A stretch of 64,000 nucleotides of DNA from Paraprevotella clara YIT 11840 (GCF_000233955.1 NZ_JH376625.1:1-64000); one strand, 5' to 3'; shown: positions 1 through 9,690, counted from the stretch's first letter. A program made the numbers and translations. Notes: generated by a model from the letters alone, not told the origin.

Positions 1-10
1 TCAGGTAAGA

Positions 11-49
11 GAGGATATTCCGGTCAAGACGGGGATATCCTCTTTTTTT
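11..49 (+). terminator. Rho-independent terminator of a gene left of the window
   Basis: GAGGATAT (11-18) pairs perfectly with ATATCCTC (35-42) and is followed by a run of seven T (43-49). The T run is on the + strand, so it ends a transcript entering from the left; that gene itself lies outside the window. Confidence 0.75.
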
Positions 50-257
50 GTTTCCTTTTTGCTGTGCCGGTAATCCGTCAAGGTTGTTTGTCCCTTGGTA
101 AGGGAGTGATTAAAAAATGAATTCCTTACAAGCCAGATAGGGGAGTTTTCGTTTGTATGTGTCTGGGGGGCTTGTTGCTTCGTTGCTTCATTAGTGGGAT
201 TCTGTTTTTCTCTTCCTTTGTATTTTTCTGGAGCAGCCGTAAACCCATGTGGGCTAT
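50..257. other. Intergenic stretch with no supported gene
   Basis: Short open frames occur on both strands here, but none has recognisable motifs, a promoter or a plausible start. The stretch lies between a terminator and a transposase remnant and may contain eroded insertion-sequence end sequence; I could not identify a terminal inverted repeat. Confidence 0.4.
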
Positions 258-404
258 TGTTAGCCAATACAAGAAAAACGGTATATCAACCACTCCTCTA
301 AGTTGTGCCCTGAACTGCTTAATTTTCGCATTGAAAGATTCCGGAGCTGCATTTGACGCTCTGTTGATATAGAAGTTCAAGACCTCTTCATTCCTGTCGT
401 ATAA
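258..404 (-). pseudogene. Transposase C-terminal remnant (ISL3-like DDE type)
   Basis: Read on the minus strand, about 49 codons give the tail of a transposase: a D-R-N-E-E-V segment, then N-x-F-x-I-N-R-A-S-N-A, then E-S-F-N-A-K-I-K-F-R-like residues and R-G-V-V-D-I-P-F-F-L-Y. This is the characteristic C-terminal end of the ISL3-type (IS204/IS1001/IS1165) transposases common in Bacteroides. An in-frame TAA at 405-407 (minus sense) cuts off everything upstream, and the frame runs on past the usual end, so only a fragment of the gene survives. It records an old insertion at this boundary and cannot be functional. The family assignment is from recall of the motif and would need a search. Confidence 0.6.
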
Positions 405-472
405 TTAGAGATTTGTTTTGAATTATATCGAACTCACGTTAAATTAAAAAAATGAAATTCTTCTATTCTTTT

Positions 473-502
473 TTGATTCTTTTATTATTATTGTTATATT
501 TG
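473..502 (+). promoter_or_regulatory. Bacteroidetes-type promoter for the 571 gene
   Basis: TTG at 473-475, a 19-nt spacer, and TATATTTG at 495-502 match the Bacteroidetes TTG / TAnnTTTG promoter. The transcript would start near 509 and carry a small hairpin (TCCTCT at 511-516 with AGAGGA at 521-526) in its leader before the ATG at 571. Confidence 0.75.
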
Positions 503-570
503 CACATTATTCCTCTTTTTAGAGGAATTGAGAGTGAATAATTTTATTAGTTAACCTAATTCTTAAAACA

Positions 571-3500
571 ATGAAAAGGATTTTACTAAGTTTAACAGCG
601 GTTTTATTCGCTGTGGTTGGTTGGGCGCAGAGTGAATGGAAAGACATCACGTCCGACTATATCAAGAATGCCGCTATGAGCATTGACAGGGACCAGCAGA
701 CAGACTGGACTTTTGTGGGTTGTACCGATAACGGGCCTTCAGAGGGGTATAATGTGTATGGCTTTTATGCCGGTTGGGGAGCTTTGGAAAGTACGGTTGG
801 TAGTGCCAAGCAGGACATAACTCTGCCGGCTGGTAAGTATCGTATGACGGGGTATGCTTTTTTCCGTCAGGGATTAAAGTTCGATGTGGAACCGTCAAAA
901 TCTCTTGGCAAAATGATTGCAGGAGAAGAAAGTGCTGTAATTCCTACTTTGGGTAGTGTTTCCGGTTTGGATCCCTATCCCGATAATTTTCCTCAGGCAG
1001 CAGATGCGTTCTATAATAAGAATCTTTATCAGAGCACATTGGAGTTTACTCTTTCCGAAGATAAAACTATAACGGTGGGTTTTGAATGTACCTTCGATTT
1101 GCAACAGTCGTGGATGTTGATAGGTGAGATGAAACTGTATCGTGAGATGACAATATTAGATGAGTATAAGTTAGTTCGTGAATCTTTGAAAAGTTTGCAA
1201 ACTGAAGGCTTGAATGCAGGCTTGATGGAAAAGGTGAATGCGACCTTGACTGAAACAGAAAATATGGTGGGTTCTGATGAAGAGTTGAATTCTGCCATAT
1301 CCATGATGAGAACTACCAAAACCGAAGTGGAGGAAGTGCTGCCTAAGCTCAAGGAAATCGAAGAATATTTGGTTTTCTGCGAAAACGTAATATCTATCTC
1401 CACAGAGAAAAGGGCTGGTGTTACAGATGCATTCAAAGAGGCTTTGAAGACTTCCGGTCTGGAGTCTGCTGTTACTCCTGAGGATTTTGCTGGAGTAAAG
1501 ACAGTTTGCGAAAATGCATACATTGAATATATTTTGAATGCTGTTCCTAATCAAGGCGAATTTTTTGATTACACAATCTTTATTGAGGGTATTGGCAACA
1601 GTACGAACGGCTGGGTGAATGAGTTTACCGGTTTTAATAAGAACTATCAGTATAATGGTGCTTCCAATAAAAATAATGAGGCATTAGGCTTGATTAAGCC
1701 AGGCTATATTGAAGCATGGAATAATGGTGCGGCATTTACCGGAACATTGATATATACTAAGAATAATTTGCCGACAGGAATCTATAAGCTTTCTGCTTAT
1801 GCATTCAAGAATGACGGTGCTACTGTGAATTTCACAGCAAACGGTCAAACAGTGGCTTTGCAGGATGCCGGTGGTCTTTATACCAATCCGGTATTGGAAA
1901 ACATTGAAGTTACTGATGGTTCGTTGACTTTTGGCTTGGAAATGATAGAGAAGGCTGATTGGATTGGAATAACAAATATCAAGTTGTCGTATATCGGCTT
2001 GTTGGGTATTGATAAATTGAGGGTTTCTCTTGAAGAGGCACGTACGGCTTTGCAGGCTGCCTTTGATGTCGCAGTGGCTGATAGGAAGATTGGTAAGGCC
2101 ATGAAAGCAAAAGTAGAAGAGCTTATGGCGACAACCGGAACCGTAGACGATGATGCCATCGCGTTGACTGATGCTTGTAGCAAGGTGATAGCTATGACTA
2201 ATTCTTTGTCTGAAATCACGGAGGCGTATGCCAAAGTTGGTCAGCAAATCAAAGATGCCATGATGTCTGCTATGTATGCCACTGTGGATAATCCTGAAGA
2301 CAAAACAAACTACACCGCCGCATATACCAAAGCGAATACCGATTTGGAAGAAGCTGTGACTTTGGAAACCATTCAGGTTATCGGCACAGAATTGGCAGAA
2401 GCTACCAAGACTTTCGTGTTGGTGGCTTACCCGGGTAATGGCAAGACTTTCGACTATACTTTCATGATTGAGAATCCTTCGTTTGAAACGGGAGAGTTGT
2501 CACCTTGGACCGCTGCCAGCGGTGGGGATACCGGCGTGAAGGAAAATTCAAATGGAACTTATAATATCACCAATGCACATGGTGATTACGTGTTCAATAC
2601 ATGGGGAACAAGTAATATGCATGTACAGCAGACGGTAACCGACCTGCGTGATGGTGTGTATAAACTGACTGCGTTGGTTGCTGCTGATGCAGGTACGACA
2701 CTAACTTTGACTGCCGGTGTGAAAACGGCCAATGTCGCTGCAATAGACAAGGCTACGGGCGTGGATGTTTCGGTAGACGGTGTGGAAGTCGTTAATGGTG
2801 AATTATTAGTCAAGGTAGCTTCCTCAAATTGGTTCAAGGCCGATAACTTCCGTTTGGAATACACAGGCAAGGCTATTCATACAGAAGTTCCGGAAGCTCT
2901 CGCTCCGGCTCCGGAAAGTGAGGGCTTGGATGAAATCGGTTATATCGAAATCACAGCTTCCGGACAATATGCAGTGATTAATGCACAGTATGATGATGAG
3001 GGATATATAGAAACATTGAATTGTGAAATGCCCTATTTGTTGAACAAAGAGACAAAGGAAAAGATTGAAGTATCAGGTGTTGATTATGGTGAAGGCTATA
3101 ACACAATCATGCTGATGTTTGCAACTGAAAAGCGGGAACCTATTACAGCTTCTGGAACTTATGAGTTGGTTATTCCGCAAGGTTTGTATAGCTGTCCGGA
3201 TAATAAAGAGGATTGGGAGGGTTTTGTTCTTTCCGGTCCGCAGAATAAAGAAGTGCGTTACGAATATACAATCGTAGAACATCAGGCAGGTCCTGTCATT
3301 GAAGTAATCGGTGTAGAACCGGCTTCCGAGGATGAAGTTGAAACGGTATCTACTTTCACGTTGGCATTCGACCAACCCGTTACGATTAATACGTCAGAAG
3401 ATGCTCCGGCTGTGTATTTGATGAGTCGGTTGTCCGGACAGATTTCTGCTACTGTTTCGGCCGTAGAAGGTGAAGGGCAGGAAAACCAAATCCTGATTAC

Positions 3501-4131
3501 GCTGGAAAGAGAGGTCGTAGATGCAGGCATGTACACGCTTGTCGTGCCGGAGAAGGTAGTTTTGAATGCTCAGGGAGATTGGAATGTGTCTGTAAACTTG
3601 ACTTATAGAGTCACGGGTAAAAAGGTTGAGACTACCAACTACCAGCCTACGGGTATTACTCCGGCAGAAGGCGAGGTAACCTCTTTGAAGAGTTTCGTAT
3701 TGCAATTCCAGAAAGAGACCTTTGCCGTGACCAATGTAGACTCTCAAGAAGAAGCTTACCTTATCAATAAAGATACGCAGGAAAAGGTAAGTGCCACTTT
3801 GGATATGGGAGACGAATACAATGAAATCAAGATAGAACTGACAGAAGAAGTTACCGCCAAAGGTTCATATACTTTGGTCGTACCGGCTATGAAGATACAA
3901 CAGGCTTCGGATAGCTGGGGTAACAATGTCCTCGACAATGCTCCGGAACTGCGATATGACTTTACTGTTGTAGAGGGGCAGAGTATTGATGCGGTCCTTG
4001 CCAAAGGACAGAGGGTGGATGTCTATACCGTAAGCGGTCTGCTGGTGAAGAAGGCTGCGGATCGAGAGACTCTCAAAACGTTGAAGAAAGGACTTTATAT
4101 CATTAACGGAAAAGGTGTCTTAATCAAGTAG
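571..4131 (+). CDS. Large secreted multi-domain surface protein (Ig-like and carbohydrate-binding-like modules)
   Basis: This 1186-residue protein starts with a clear signal peptide (K-R then a hydrophobic stretch, cleavage expected after A-Q near residue 20). It has a predicted jelly-roll-like first module (about 25-190) and helical linkers (about 195-265 and 480-600) of the kind found between surface modules. Two related modules follow a F-D-Y-T-x-x-I-E motif (about 330-475 and 625-770). Three tandem Ig-like repeats come next (about 785-900, 910-1025, 1030-1140), each ending in a T-L-V-V-P or E-L-V-I-P strand. The last ~45 residues (V-D-V-Y-T-V-S-G ... L-K-K-G-L-Y-I-I-N-G) are the C-terminal sorting-like module common in Bacteroidetes secreted proteins. 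No catalytic motif is visible. It is a monocistronic surface or secreted protein, perhaps binding glycans; the specific role is unknown. Confidence 0.8.
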   Translation: MKRILLSLTAVLFAVVGWAQSEWKDITSDYIKNAAMSIDRDQQTDWTFVGCTDNGPSEGYNVYGFYAGWGALESTVGSAKQDITLPAGKYRMTGYAFFRQGLKFDVEPSKSLGKMIAGEESAVIPTLGSVSGLDPYPDNFPQAADAFYNKNLYQSTLEFTLSEDKTITVGFECTFDLQQSWMLIGEMKLYREMTILDEYKLVRESLKSLQTEGLNAGLMEKVNATLTETENMVGSDEELNSAISMMRTTKTEVEEVLPKLKEIEEYLVFCENVISISTEKRAGVTDAFKEALKTSGLESAVTPEDFAGVKTVCENAYIEYILNAVPNQGEFFDYTIFIEGIGNSTNGWVNEFTGFNKNYQYNGASNKNNEALGLIKPGYIEAWNNGAAFTGTLIYTKNNLPTGIYKLSAYAFKNDGATVNFTANGQTVALQDAGGLYTNPVLENIEVTDGSLTFGLEMIEKADWIGITNIKLSYIGLLGIDKLRVSLEEARTALQAAFDVAVADRKIGKAMKAKVEELMATTGTVDDDAIALTDACSKVIAMTNSLSEITEAYAKVGQQIKDAMMSAMYATVDNPEDKTNYTAAYTKANTDLEEAVTLETIQVIGTELAEATKTFVLVAYPGNGKTFDYTFMIENPSFETGELSPWTAASGGDTGVKENSNGTYNITNAHGDYVFNTWGTSNMHVQQTVTDLRDGVYKLTALVAADAGTTLTLTAGVKTANVAAIDKATGVDVSVDGVEVVNGELLVKVASSNWFKADNFRLEYTGKAIHTEVPEALAPAPESEGLDEIGYIEITASGQYAVINAQYDDEGYIETLNCEMPYLLNKETKEKIEVSGVDYGEGYNTIMLMFATEKREPITASGTYELVIPQGLYSCPDNKEDWEGFVLSGPQNKEVRYEYTIVEHQAGPVIEVIGVEPASEDEVETVSTFTLAFDQPVTINTSEDAPAVYLMSRLSGQISATVSAVEGEGQENQILITLEREVVDAGMYTLVVPEKVVLNAQGDWNVSVNLTYRVTGKKVETTNYQPTGITPAEGEVTSLKSFVLQFQKETFAVTNVDSQEEAYLINKDTQEKVSATLDMGDEYNEIKIELTEEVTAKGSYTLVVPAMKIQQASDSWGNNVLDNAPELRYDFTVVEGQSIDAVLAKGQRVDVYTVSGLLVKKAADRETLKTLKKGLYIINGKGVLIK

Positions 4132-4165
4132 CCTCCCCGGTTTGAACATTTTTTGGGATAAACGA

Positions 4166-4199
4166 GCGGATGTGTCGAGTAGCGGTGCATCCGCTTTTT
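4166..4199 (+). terminator. Terminator after the surface-protein gene
   Basis: GCGGATG (4166-4172) pairs with CATCCGC (4188-4194), followed by five T. It lies 35 nt beyond the stop codon and separates the surface-protein gene from the sensor kinase. Confidence 0.8.
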
Positions 4200-4279
4200 C
4201 GATGATAGAATGGCGTCAATGATGCAATAAAAAAGAGGATTGCCCGTTTTTGGGAAAGGAGTATAAGAAGTTAAATGTT

Positions 4280-5458
4280 ATGCAGTGGTATGACCGGATA
4301 AGGCAGGTTAAGTTTTTGTTAGTAGTCATGGCCATCGTGATAGCCGTGGGGTCTCTCATTATATCCAACTATTTAGTACGTGATTTGGCTTTGGGTGAAC
4401 ACCAAAACATGGAAGTATGGGCAGAAGCCATGCGAACGCTGAACAATGCGGATGAAAACACCGATGTCACCTTGGTTTTGAAAGTTTTGAATGGAAATAA
4501 TACCATTCCGGTCATCGTGCAATATAAATCAGGAGAAATACATAGCTATCGGAATTTGTCATTGAAAGCAAGTAATGCAGCCGACAGTACGAGAGAGGTA
4601 AAGCAAATGGCGGAAGACATGCGGCAAGGAGGCCGGGTGATTCGTATTTATCTGAATGAAGGTGCTTCTCAAGGTGCTGATGGTGATTTTATGGAAATCT
4701 GTTATGACGATTCCATTATGTTGAAACGGCTGTCTTCCTATCCTTATATACAATTGGGTGTAGTTCTTATTTTTGTCGTAGTGGCTATTTTCGCTTTGTT
4801 GAGTTCCAAAAAGGCAGAGCAGAATAAAGTCTGGGTGGGTTTGTCCAAAGAGACAGCCCATCAGTTAGGTACCCCGATTTCTTCGTTGATGGCATGGGTT
4901 GAGATTTTAAAAGAGACTTATCCCCATGATGAGCTTATCCCGGAGATGGACAAAGATGTGAAACGATTGGAGATGATAGCCGAACGTTTTTCTAAAATCG
5001 GCTCTTTGCCGGAACCCCGTGAGGATTTGTTGGCCACAGTGCTTGAACACGTGATAGATTATATCTCCCGCCGTACATCCAATAAAGTGTCTATCCGTTG
5101 CCTGTTGCCGGAATATCCGTTGAAGGCTTATATGTGTGCTCCGCTTTTCGAGTGGGTGATAGAGAATCTTTGTAAGAATGCGATAGATGCGATGGGAGGA
5201 CAAGGATGTATCACGGTAACAGCTTTTGAAGACGCGGGGAAAGTGGTTGTTGAAGTCACAGATACCGGTAAAGGTATCTCGAAAAATCATTTCCAGACGG
5301 TCTTCAGTCCCGGTTTTACAACCAAGAAAAGAGGTTGGGGGCTGGGCTTGTCCTTAGCCAAACGCATAGTGGAAGAATATCACAAAGGACGTATTTTTGT
5401 GAAACGTTCGGAAATCGGTGTGGGGACAACCTTTAGGGTGGAGTTGAAAAAGTATTAA
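4280..5458 (+). CDS. Membrane sensor histidine kinase
   Basis: Two transmembrane segments (about residues 10-32 and 157-177) flank a periplasmic domain of ~120 residues. The cytoplasmic half has a phospho-acceptor H box (K-E-T-A-H-Q-L-G-T-P, His at about 194), an N box (N-L-C-K-N-A-I-D-A-M), a G1 box (D-T-G-K-G-I) and a G2 box (F-S-P-G-F-T-T-K-K, then G-W-G-L-G-L-S-L). All ATP-lid residues needed for a working kinase are present. No response regulator is adjacent, so it is an orphan or pairs with a distant partner. I chose the ATG at 4280; a TTG at 4250 would add ten residues but is a poorer start, and the predicted membrane topology does not need them. In this lineage the gene usually sits just before the yceD-rpmF-fabH block, as here. 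Confidence 0.85.
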   Translation: MQWYDRIRQVKFLLVVMAIVIAVGSLIISNYLVRDLALGEHQNMEVWAEAMRTLNNADENTDVTLVLKVLNGNNTIPVIVQYKSGEIHSYRNLSLKASNAADSTREVKQMAEDMRQGGRVIRIYLNEGASQGADGDFMEICYDDSIMLKRLSSYPYIQLGVVLIFVVVAIFALLSSKKAEQNKVWVGLSKETAHQLGTPISSLMAWVEILKETYPHDELIPEMDKDVKRLEMIAERFSKIGSLPEPREDLLATVLEHVIDYISRRTSNKVSIRCLLPEYPLKAYMCAPLFEWVIENLCKNAIDAMGGQGCITVTAFEDAGKVVVEVTDTGKGISKNHFQTVFSPGFTTKKRGWGLGLSLAKRIVEEYHKGRIFVKRSEIGVGTTFRVELKKY

Positions 5459-5482
5459 AAAGAACGTTTTTTGTGCTTTTTA

Positions 5483-5514
5483 TTGTGCGCCATCGCTTAT
5501 TTTTTGTAAATTTG
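5483..5514 (+). promoter_or_regulatory. Promoter for yceD-rpmF, almost leaderless
   Basis: TTG (5483-5485), a 21-nt spacer and TAAATTTG (5507-5514) form a good Bacteroidetes promoter. The expected start of transcription, about seven bases past the -7 box, falls within a few bases of the ATG at 5523, so the message would have little or no 5' leader. Confidence 0.7.
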
Positions 5515-5522
5515 CAGCCCAA

Positions 5523-6083
5523 ATGGATGTACTTGACAGTTATAAGATTGATTTGAAGAACATGCGGACTGATGTCGCTGAATATCAGTTTGCATTGGAT
5601 GATGCATTCTTTGAAGCTGTGGAAGGGACTTTAGTGAAGAGCGGTAAGGCAGACGCAGACCTGAAGATAAGAGAGAGCGGGGGAGCTTATGTTTTTACCT
5701 TTCATATTAAAGGAACGGTACATGTGCCGTGCGACCGGTGTCTTGACGATATGGACGTGGAGATAGAGGCGGAACGTATGCTTACCGTAAAGTTAGGGGA
5801 TGAGTATGCGGACGAAGGGGATATGATGATACTGCCATACGAAGATGCCATATTGAATGTCGCATGGATTATTTACGAATTTATTGTGCTGGAAGTTCCG
5901 CTTACACACGTGCATGAACCTGGACATTGCAATGTGGAAATGATGGAGGCATTGGCGGCACATTTGGTGACTTCGTCTGAGAAACCAGATGGTTCCGAGG
6001 AAGAGAAGAGCGCGGATGAAGAAAGTGGCAAACCGGTAGATCCGCGTTGGAATAAATTGAAAAAAATATTGGATAATAATTAA
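5523..6083 (+). CDS. yceD: YceD/DUF177 family protein, 23S rRNA accumulation factor
   Basis: The 186-residue protein matches the DUF177/YceD family in length, in its N-terminal Y-K-I-D-L-K segment, and in the central C-D-R-C-L-D motif that carries the family's paired cysteines. It sits 12 bp before rpmF (ribosomal protein L32). That pairing is conserved across most bacteria, where YceD supports 23S rRNA stability or ribosome assembly in the cytoplasm. The C-terminal ~35 residues are acidic and low in complexity. The start at 5523 is supported by family length, although it is nearly at the predicted transcription start. Confidence in family is high; the precise biochemical role in Bacteroidetes is inferred from homologues elsewhere. 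Confidence 0.88.
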   Translation: MDVLDSYKIDLKNMRTDVAEYQFALDDAFFEAVEGTLVKSGKADADLKIRESGGAYVFTFHIKGTVHVPCDRCLDDMDVEIEAERMLTVKLGDEYADEGDMMILPYEDAILNVAWIIYEFIVLEVPLTHVHEPGHCNVEMMEALAAHLVTSSEKPDGSEEEKSADEESGKPVDPRWNKLKKILDNN

Positions 6084-6095
6084 ATACTTAAGAAA

Positions 6096-6281
6096 ATGGC
6101 ACATCCTAAAAGAAGACAGTCAAAAACGAGAACCCGTAAGAGAAGAACTCATGATAAGGCCGTAGCGCCTACGTTGGCAGTTTGCCCGAATTGCGGCGCA
6201 TTCCACATTTATCACACTGTTTGCCCCACTTGTGGCTATTACAGAGGTAAGGTGGCTATCGTGAAAGAAGCTGCTGTTTAA
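6096..6281 (+). CDS. rpmF: 50S ribosomal protein L32
   Basis: The 61-residue protein has the basic N-terminus M-A-H-P-K-R-R-Q-S-K of L32 and a zinc-ribbon made of C30-x2-C33 and C43-x2-C46. All four zinc ligands are present, so this is the C+ form. It is a structural protein of the large ribosomal subunit. It follows yceD by 12 bp and is co-transcribed with it. A hairpin with a T run follows, so expression of fabH further downstream is probably lower than that of rpmF. Confidence 0.97.
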   Translation: MAHPKRRQSKTRTRKRRTHDKAVAPTLAVCPNCGAFHIYHTVCPTCGYYRGKVAIVKEAAV

Positions 6282-6299
6282 TCATTAGTGAGGGAGATA

Positions 6300-6337
6300 T
6301 AGCCAGAGAGCACTATTGTTCTCCGGCTACTTTTTTT
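6300..6337 (+). terminator. Terminator or attenuator between rpmF and fabH
   Basis: TAGCC and GAGAGCA (6300-6312) pair with TGTTCTC and GGCTA (6317-6329), with one G-U pair and a single bulged base on each side, followed by seven T (6331-6337). fabH begins 17 nt later without an obvious promoter of its own, so partial read-through is likely. Confidence 0.75.
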
Positions 6338-6354
6338 AGAAAGCAGAATAAAGA

Positions 6355-7359
6355 ATGGAAAAAATAAATGCGGTAATCACCGGTATTGGCGGTTACGTTC
6401 CGGAATATGTCTTGAACAACGACGAGTTGTCGCGAATGGTTGATACAAACGATGAGTGGATTATGACTCGTATCGGCGTAAAGGAAAGGCGTATTTTAAA
6501 TGAAGAAGGTTTGGGTACGAGCTATATGGCCCGTAAGGCAGCGAAACAGTTATTGCAGAAAACGGGAGTAAATCCTGAAGACATTGATTGCGTGATTGTT
6601 TCTACTTCTACTCCGGATTATCATTTCCCCTCTGTGGCTTCTATTGTCATTGGCAAGTTGGGGTTGACGAATGCTTTTGCATACGACTTGCAGGCAGCCT
6701 GCAGCGGATTCCTTTTCGCTATGGATACGGCTTCCGCTTTGATTGAGAGCGGGCGTTATAAGAAGATTATTGTTATCGGTGCTGACAAAATGTCTTCAAT
6801 GGTCGATTATACAGACCGTGCGACTTGTCCGATTTTTGGAGATGGAGCCGCTGCCGTATTGGTTGAGCCTACTACGGAAGACTTGGGTTGGAAGGATGCC
6901 TATTTGCGTACGGATGGCAAAGGGTTGCCGTTCTTGTGCATGAAAGCGGGCGGTTCCGCTTGCCCTCCTTCGTATTTTACCATAGACCACCGCTTGCATT
7001 ATCTCCATCAGGAAGGACGTACGGTGTTTAAGTTTGCCGTGACCAATATGAGCGACGCTTCAGCTTTGGTGGCCGAACGTAACGGATTGACCAAGGATAA
7101 TATCGCTTGGGTCATTCCTCATCAGGCTAATGTACGCATTATCGAGGCAGTAGCACACCGTTTGGAGTTGCCGATGGAAAAAGTGATGCTCAACATCCAA
7201 CGTTACGGCAATACAAGTGCAGCCACTTTGCCCTTGGCCTTGTGGGACTACGAACAACAGTTGAAGAAGGGAGACAATCTGATTTTTACCGCTTTCGGCG
7301 CCGGATTCACATGGGGAGCCGCTTATATGAAATGGGGCTACGACGGAGCAGGTAAGTAA
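6355..7359 (+). CDS. fabH: 3-oxoacyl-ACP synthase III (beta-ketoacyl-ACP synthase III)
   Basis: FabH condenses acetyl-CoA (or a branched starter) with malonyl-ACP to begin fatty-acid synthesis in the cytoplasm. The 334-residue length is typical. The catalytic triad is visible: Cys116 in A-A-C-S-G-F, His256 in P-H-Q-A-N and Asn286 in Y-G-N-T-S-A. The N-terminal T-G-I-G-x-Y-V-P segment and the D-T-N-D-E-W-I-x-x-R-I-G motif are also those of the family. It lies between rpmF and era, a common bacterial order, and shares transcription with the upstream yceD-rpmF through a leaky terminator. A strong terminator follows it. Whether it prefers branched starters cannot be told from sequence alone. Confidence 0.95.
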   Translation: MEKINAVITGIGGYVPEYVLNNDELSRMVDTNDEWIMTRIGVKERRILNEEGLGTSYMARKAAKQLLQKTGVNPEDIDCVIVSTSTPDYHFPSVASIVIGKLGLTNAFAYDLQAACSGFLFAMDTASALIESGRYKKIIVIGADKMSSMVDYTDRATCPIFGDGAAAVLVEPTTEDLGWKDAYLRTDGKGLPFLCMKAGGSACPPSYFTIDHRLHYLHQEGRTVFKFAVTNMSDASALVAERNGLTKDNIAWVIPHQANVRIIEAVAHRLELPMEKVMLNIQRYGNTSAATLPLALWDYEQQLKKGDNLIFTAFGAGFTWGAAYMKWGYDGAGK

Positions 7360-7404
7360 ATAAGGGATAAATAGAGAATCCTTCAAAAAGACATCATAAA
7401 AAAG

Positions 7405-7433
7405 AACGCATCCGTTTATAGATGCGTTTTTTT
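7405..7433 (+). terminator. Terminator after fabH
   Basis: AACGCATC (7405-7412) pairs perfectly with GATGCGTT (7421-7428), with a T run to 7433. era starts 25 nt later. Confidence 0.85.
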
Positions 7434-7458
7434 ATTCAAAGAAAAAAACAGAGCAATT

Positions 7459-8343
7459 ATGGCACATAAAGCTGGTTTTGTGAATATTGTAGGAAATCCG
7501 AATGTCGGAAAGTCCACGCTGATGAATCTCCTGGTCGGGGAACGTATATCCATTGCGACCTTTAAGGCGCAGACCACGCGCCACCGTATCATGGGGATTT
7601 TGAATACGGAAGACATGCAGATTTGTTTTTCCGACACCCCCGGGGTCTTGAAGCCTAATTACAAGTTGCAAGAGTCTATGTTGAATTTCTCGGAATCAGC
7701 TTTGCAAGACGCCGATGTGCTGTTGTACGTGACGGATATGGTGGAGACACCCGATAAGAATGGCGACTTCTTGGAAAAAGTGTCCAAGATGGATGTTCCC
7801 GTGTTGTTGCTTATCAATAAAATCGATGTGAGCAACCAGCAGGAACTGACTTCGAAGGTGGAAGCTTGGCATGCCGTTCTGCCCAAGGCCGAAATCATAC
7901 CTATTTCAGCTTTGTGCAAGTTCAACATAGATACGGTGTTGAATCGCATTAAAGAACTTTTGCCGGATTCCCCTCCATATTTCGGCAAGGACCAGTGGAC
8001 CGATAAACCGGCCCGTTTCTTCGTAACTGAAATTATCCGTGAAAAGATTTTATTATATTACGATAAAGAGATTCCGTATTCTGTGGAAGTCGTAGTGGAA
8101 CAGTTCAAGGAAGAGGCAAAATCCATTCATATCAATGTCGTTATCTATGTGGAGCGCGACTCTCAGAAAGGCATCATCATCGGCCATCGGGGAGTGGCAT
8201 TAAAGAAAGTTTCCACAGAAGCCCGGAAGTCTTTGGAGAAATTCTTCGGTAAAAGCATTTATCTGGAGACCTTTGTGAAGGTGGATAAGGATTGGAGAAG
8301 TTCGGAACGGGCTTTGAAAAGCTTTGGGTATAATTTAGATTAA
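7459..8343 (+). CDS. era: GTPase Era
   Basis: Era is a GTP-binding factor that matures the 3' end of 16S rRNA and the small ribosomal subunit. The G1 motif (G-N-P-N-V-G-K-S), G3 (D-T-P-G), and G4 (N-K-I-D) are in the N-terminal half. The C-terminal third contains the KH RNA-binding domain with the I-I-G-H-R-G loop. The length of 294 residues fits. It is followed 33 bp later by der, giving a ribosome-assembly GTPase pair that is very likely co-transcribed. Nothing is missing or unusual. Confidence 0.96.
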   Translation: MAHKAGFVNIVGNPNVGKSTLMNLLVGERISIATFKAQTTRHRIMGILNTEDMQICFSDTPGVLKPNYKLQESMLNFSESALQDADVLLYVTDMVETPDKNGDFLEKVSKMDVPVLLLINKIDVSNQQELTSKVEAWHAVLPKAEIIPISALCKFNIDTVLNRIKELLPDSPPYFGKDQWTDKPARFFVTEIIREKILLYYDKEIPYSVEVVVEQFKEEAKSIHINVVIYVERDSQKGIIIGHRGVALKKVSTEARKSLEKFFGKSIYLETFVKVDKDWRSSERALKSFGYNLD

Positions 8344-8376
8344 TAATCAGGCTGTGAAGCCGAAATTCGATAATTT

Positions 8377-9690
8377 ATGGGAAATATAGTGGCAATAGTC
8401 GGACGCCCGAATGTGGGTAAGTCTACTCTTTTTAATCGTTTGACTCAGACACGTCATGCGATTGTCAGTGATGAAGCCGGGACGACGCGCGACCGCCAGT
8501 ATGGGAAGTCGGAGTGGACAGGACGTGAGTTCTCCGTGATAGACACCGGCGGTTGGGTGGTAAACTCGGATGATATATTTGAGGAAGAAATCCGCAAGCA
8601 AGTGACGTTGGCGACGGAAGAAGCGGATGTCATATTGTTTTTGGTGGATGTCCGGAACGGTTTGACGGATTTGGACGAAGCCGTGGCCAATATCTTGCGG
8701 CGTACCAAAAAGCCGGTTATCCTTGTAGCCAACAAGGCCGATACGAATGAATGGATATACAGTGCTGCAGAGTTTTACGCTTTGGGGTTGGGCGACCCTT
8801 ATTGCATTTCGGCGGCAACCGGAAGCGGTACGGGGGAATTGTTGGACCTGATAGTCTCAAAATTCCCTAAAACTACCGATGACGAAACTGATGAGAATAT
8901 CCCTCGTTTTGCCGTTGTCGGGCGACCGAATGCAGGCAAGTCCAGCCTAATCAACGCGTTTATCGGAGAAGAACGTAATATCGTGACCGATATCGCCGGA
9001 ACCACCCGGGATTCCATTTACACCCGTTATACCAAGTTCGGGTTTGATTTCTATTTGGTAGATACGGCCGGTATCCGCCGTAAAAACAAGGTGACGGAAG
9101 ATTTGGAATATTATTCCGTCATGCGTTCCATCCGGGCCATTGAGAACTCCGATGTCTGCATTCTGATGCTGGATGCGGAGCGTGGCATAGAAGCCCAGGA
9201 CTTGAACATATTCCAATTGATACAACGGAACAACAAAAGTTTGGTTGTGGTGGTCAATAAATGGGACTTGGTAGAGAACAAGACGACGGTGGTCATGAAC
9301 GAATATGAATATGCCATCCGCCATCGCATGGCTCCATTCGATGATTTTCCGATTATATTCGCTTCCGCCTTGACGAAACAACGCATTTTTAAGGTGCTTG
9401 AGACAGCCAAGGAGGTTTATCAGAACCGGAAGAAACGCGTCGCTACAGCTAAACTGAATGAAGAGATGTTGCCTTTGATTGAGGCCTATCCGCCCCCTTC
9501 CATCAAAGGTAAATACATTAAGATTAAGTATTGCATGCAACTGCCGGATACGCAAATTCCCTCTTTTGTGTTCTATGCCAATTTGCCGCAATATGTGAAA
9601 GAGCCCTACCGTCGTTTCCTGGAAAACAAGATACGCGAACGTTGGGATTTCAGCGGTACTCCTATTAATATCTTTATACGGCAGAAGTAA
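8377..9690 (+). CDS. der: Ribosome-associated GTPase Der (EngA)
   Basis: Der has two consecutive GTPase domains and helps assemble the 50S subunit. Both P-loops are visible: G-R-P-N-V-G-K-S near residue 8 and G-R-P-N-A-G-K-S near residue 182. The D-T-G-G and D-T-A-G switch motifs and the N-K-A-D and N-K-W-D specificity motifs are also present. The C-terminal KH-like domain is complete, ending with I-F-I-R-Q-K. Length 437 matches the family. Its stop codon overlaps the ATG of the next gene by one base, which points to translational coupling. Confidence 0.97.
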   Translation: MGNIVAIVGRPNVGKSTLFNRLTQTRHAIVSDEAGTTRDRQYGKSEWTGREFSVIDTGGWVVNSDDIFEEEIRKQVTLATEEADVILFLVDVRNGLTDLDEAVANILRRTKKPVILVANKADTNEWIYSAAEFYALGLGDPYCISAATGSGTGELLDLIVSKFPKTTDDETDENIPRFAVVGRPNAGKSSLINAFIGEERNIVTDIAGTTRDSIYTRYTKFGFDFYLVDTAGIRRKNKVTEDLEYYSVMRSIRAIENSDVCILMLDAERGIEAQDLNIFQLIQRNNKSLVVVVNKWDLVENKTTVVMNEYEYAIRHRMAPFDDFPIIFASALTKQRIFKVLETAKEVYQNRKKRVATAKLNEEMLPLIEAYPPPSIKGKYIKIKYCMQLPDTQIPSFVFYANLPQYVKEPYRRFLENKIRERWDFSGTPINIFIRQK

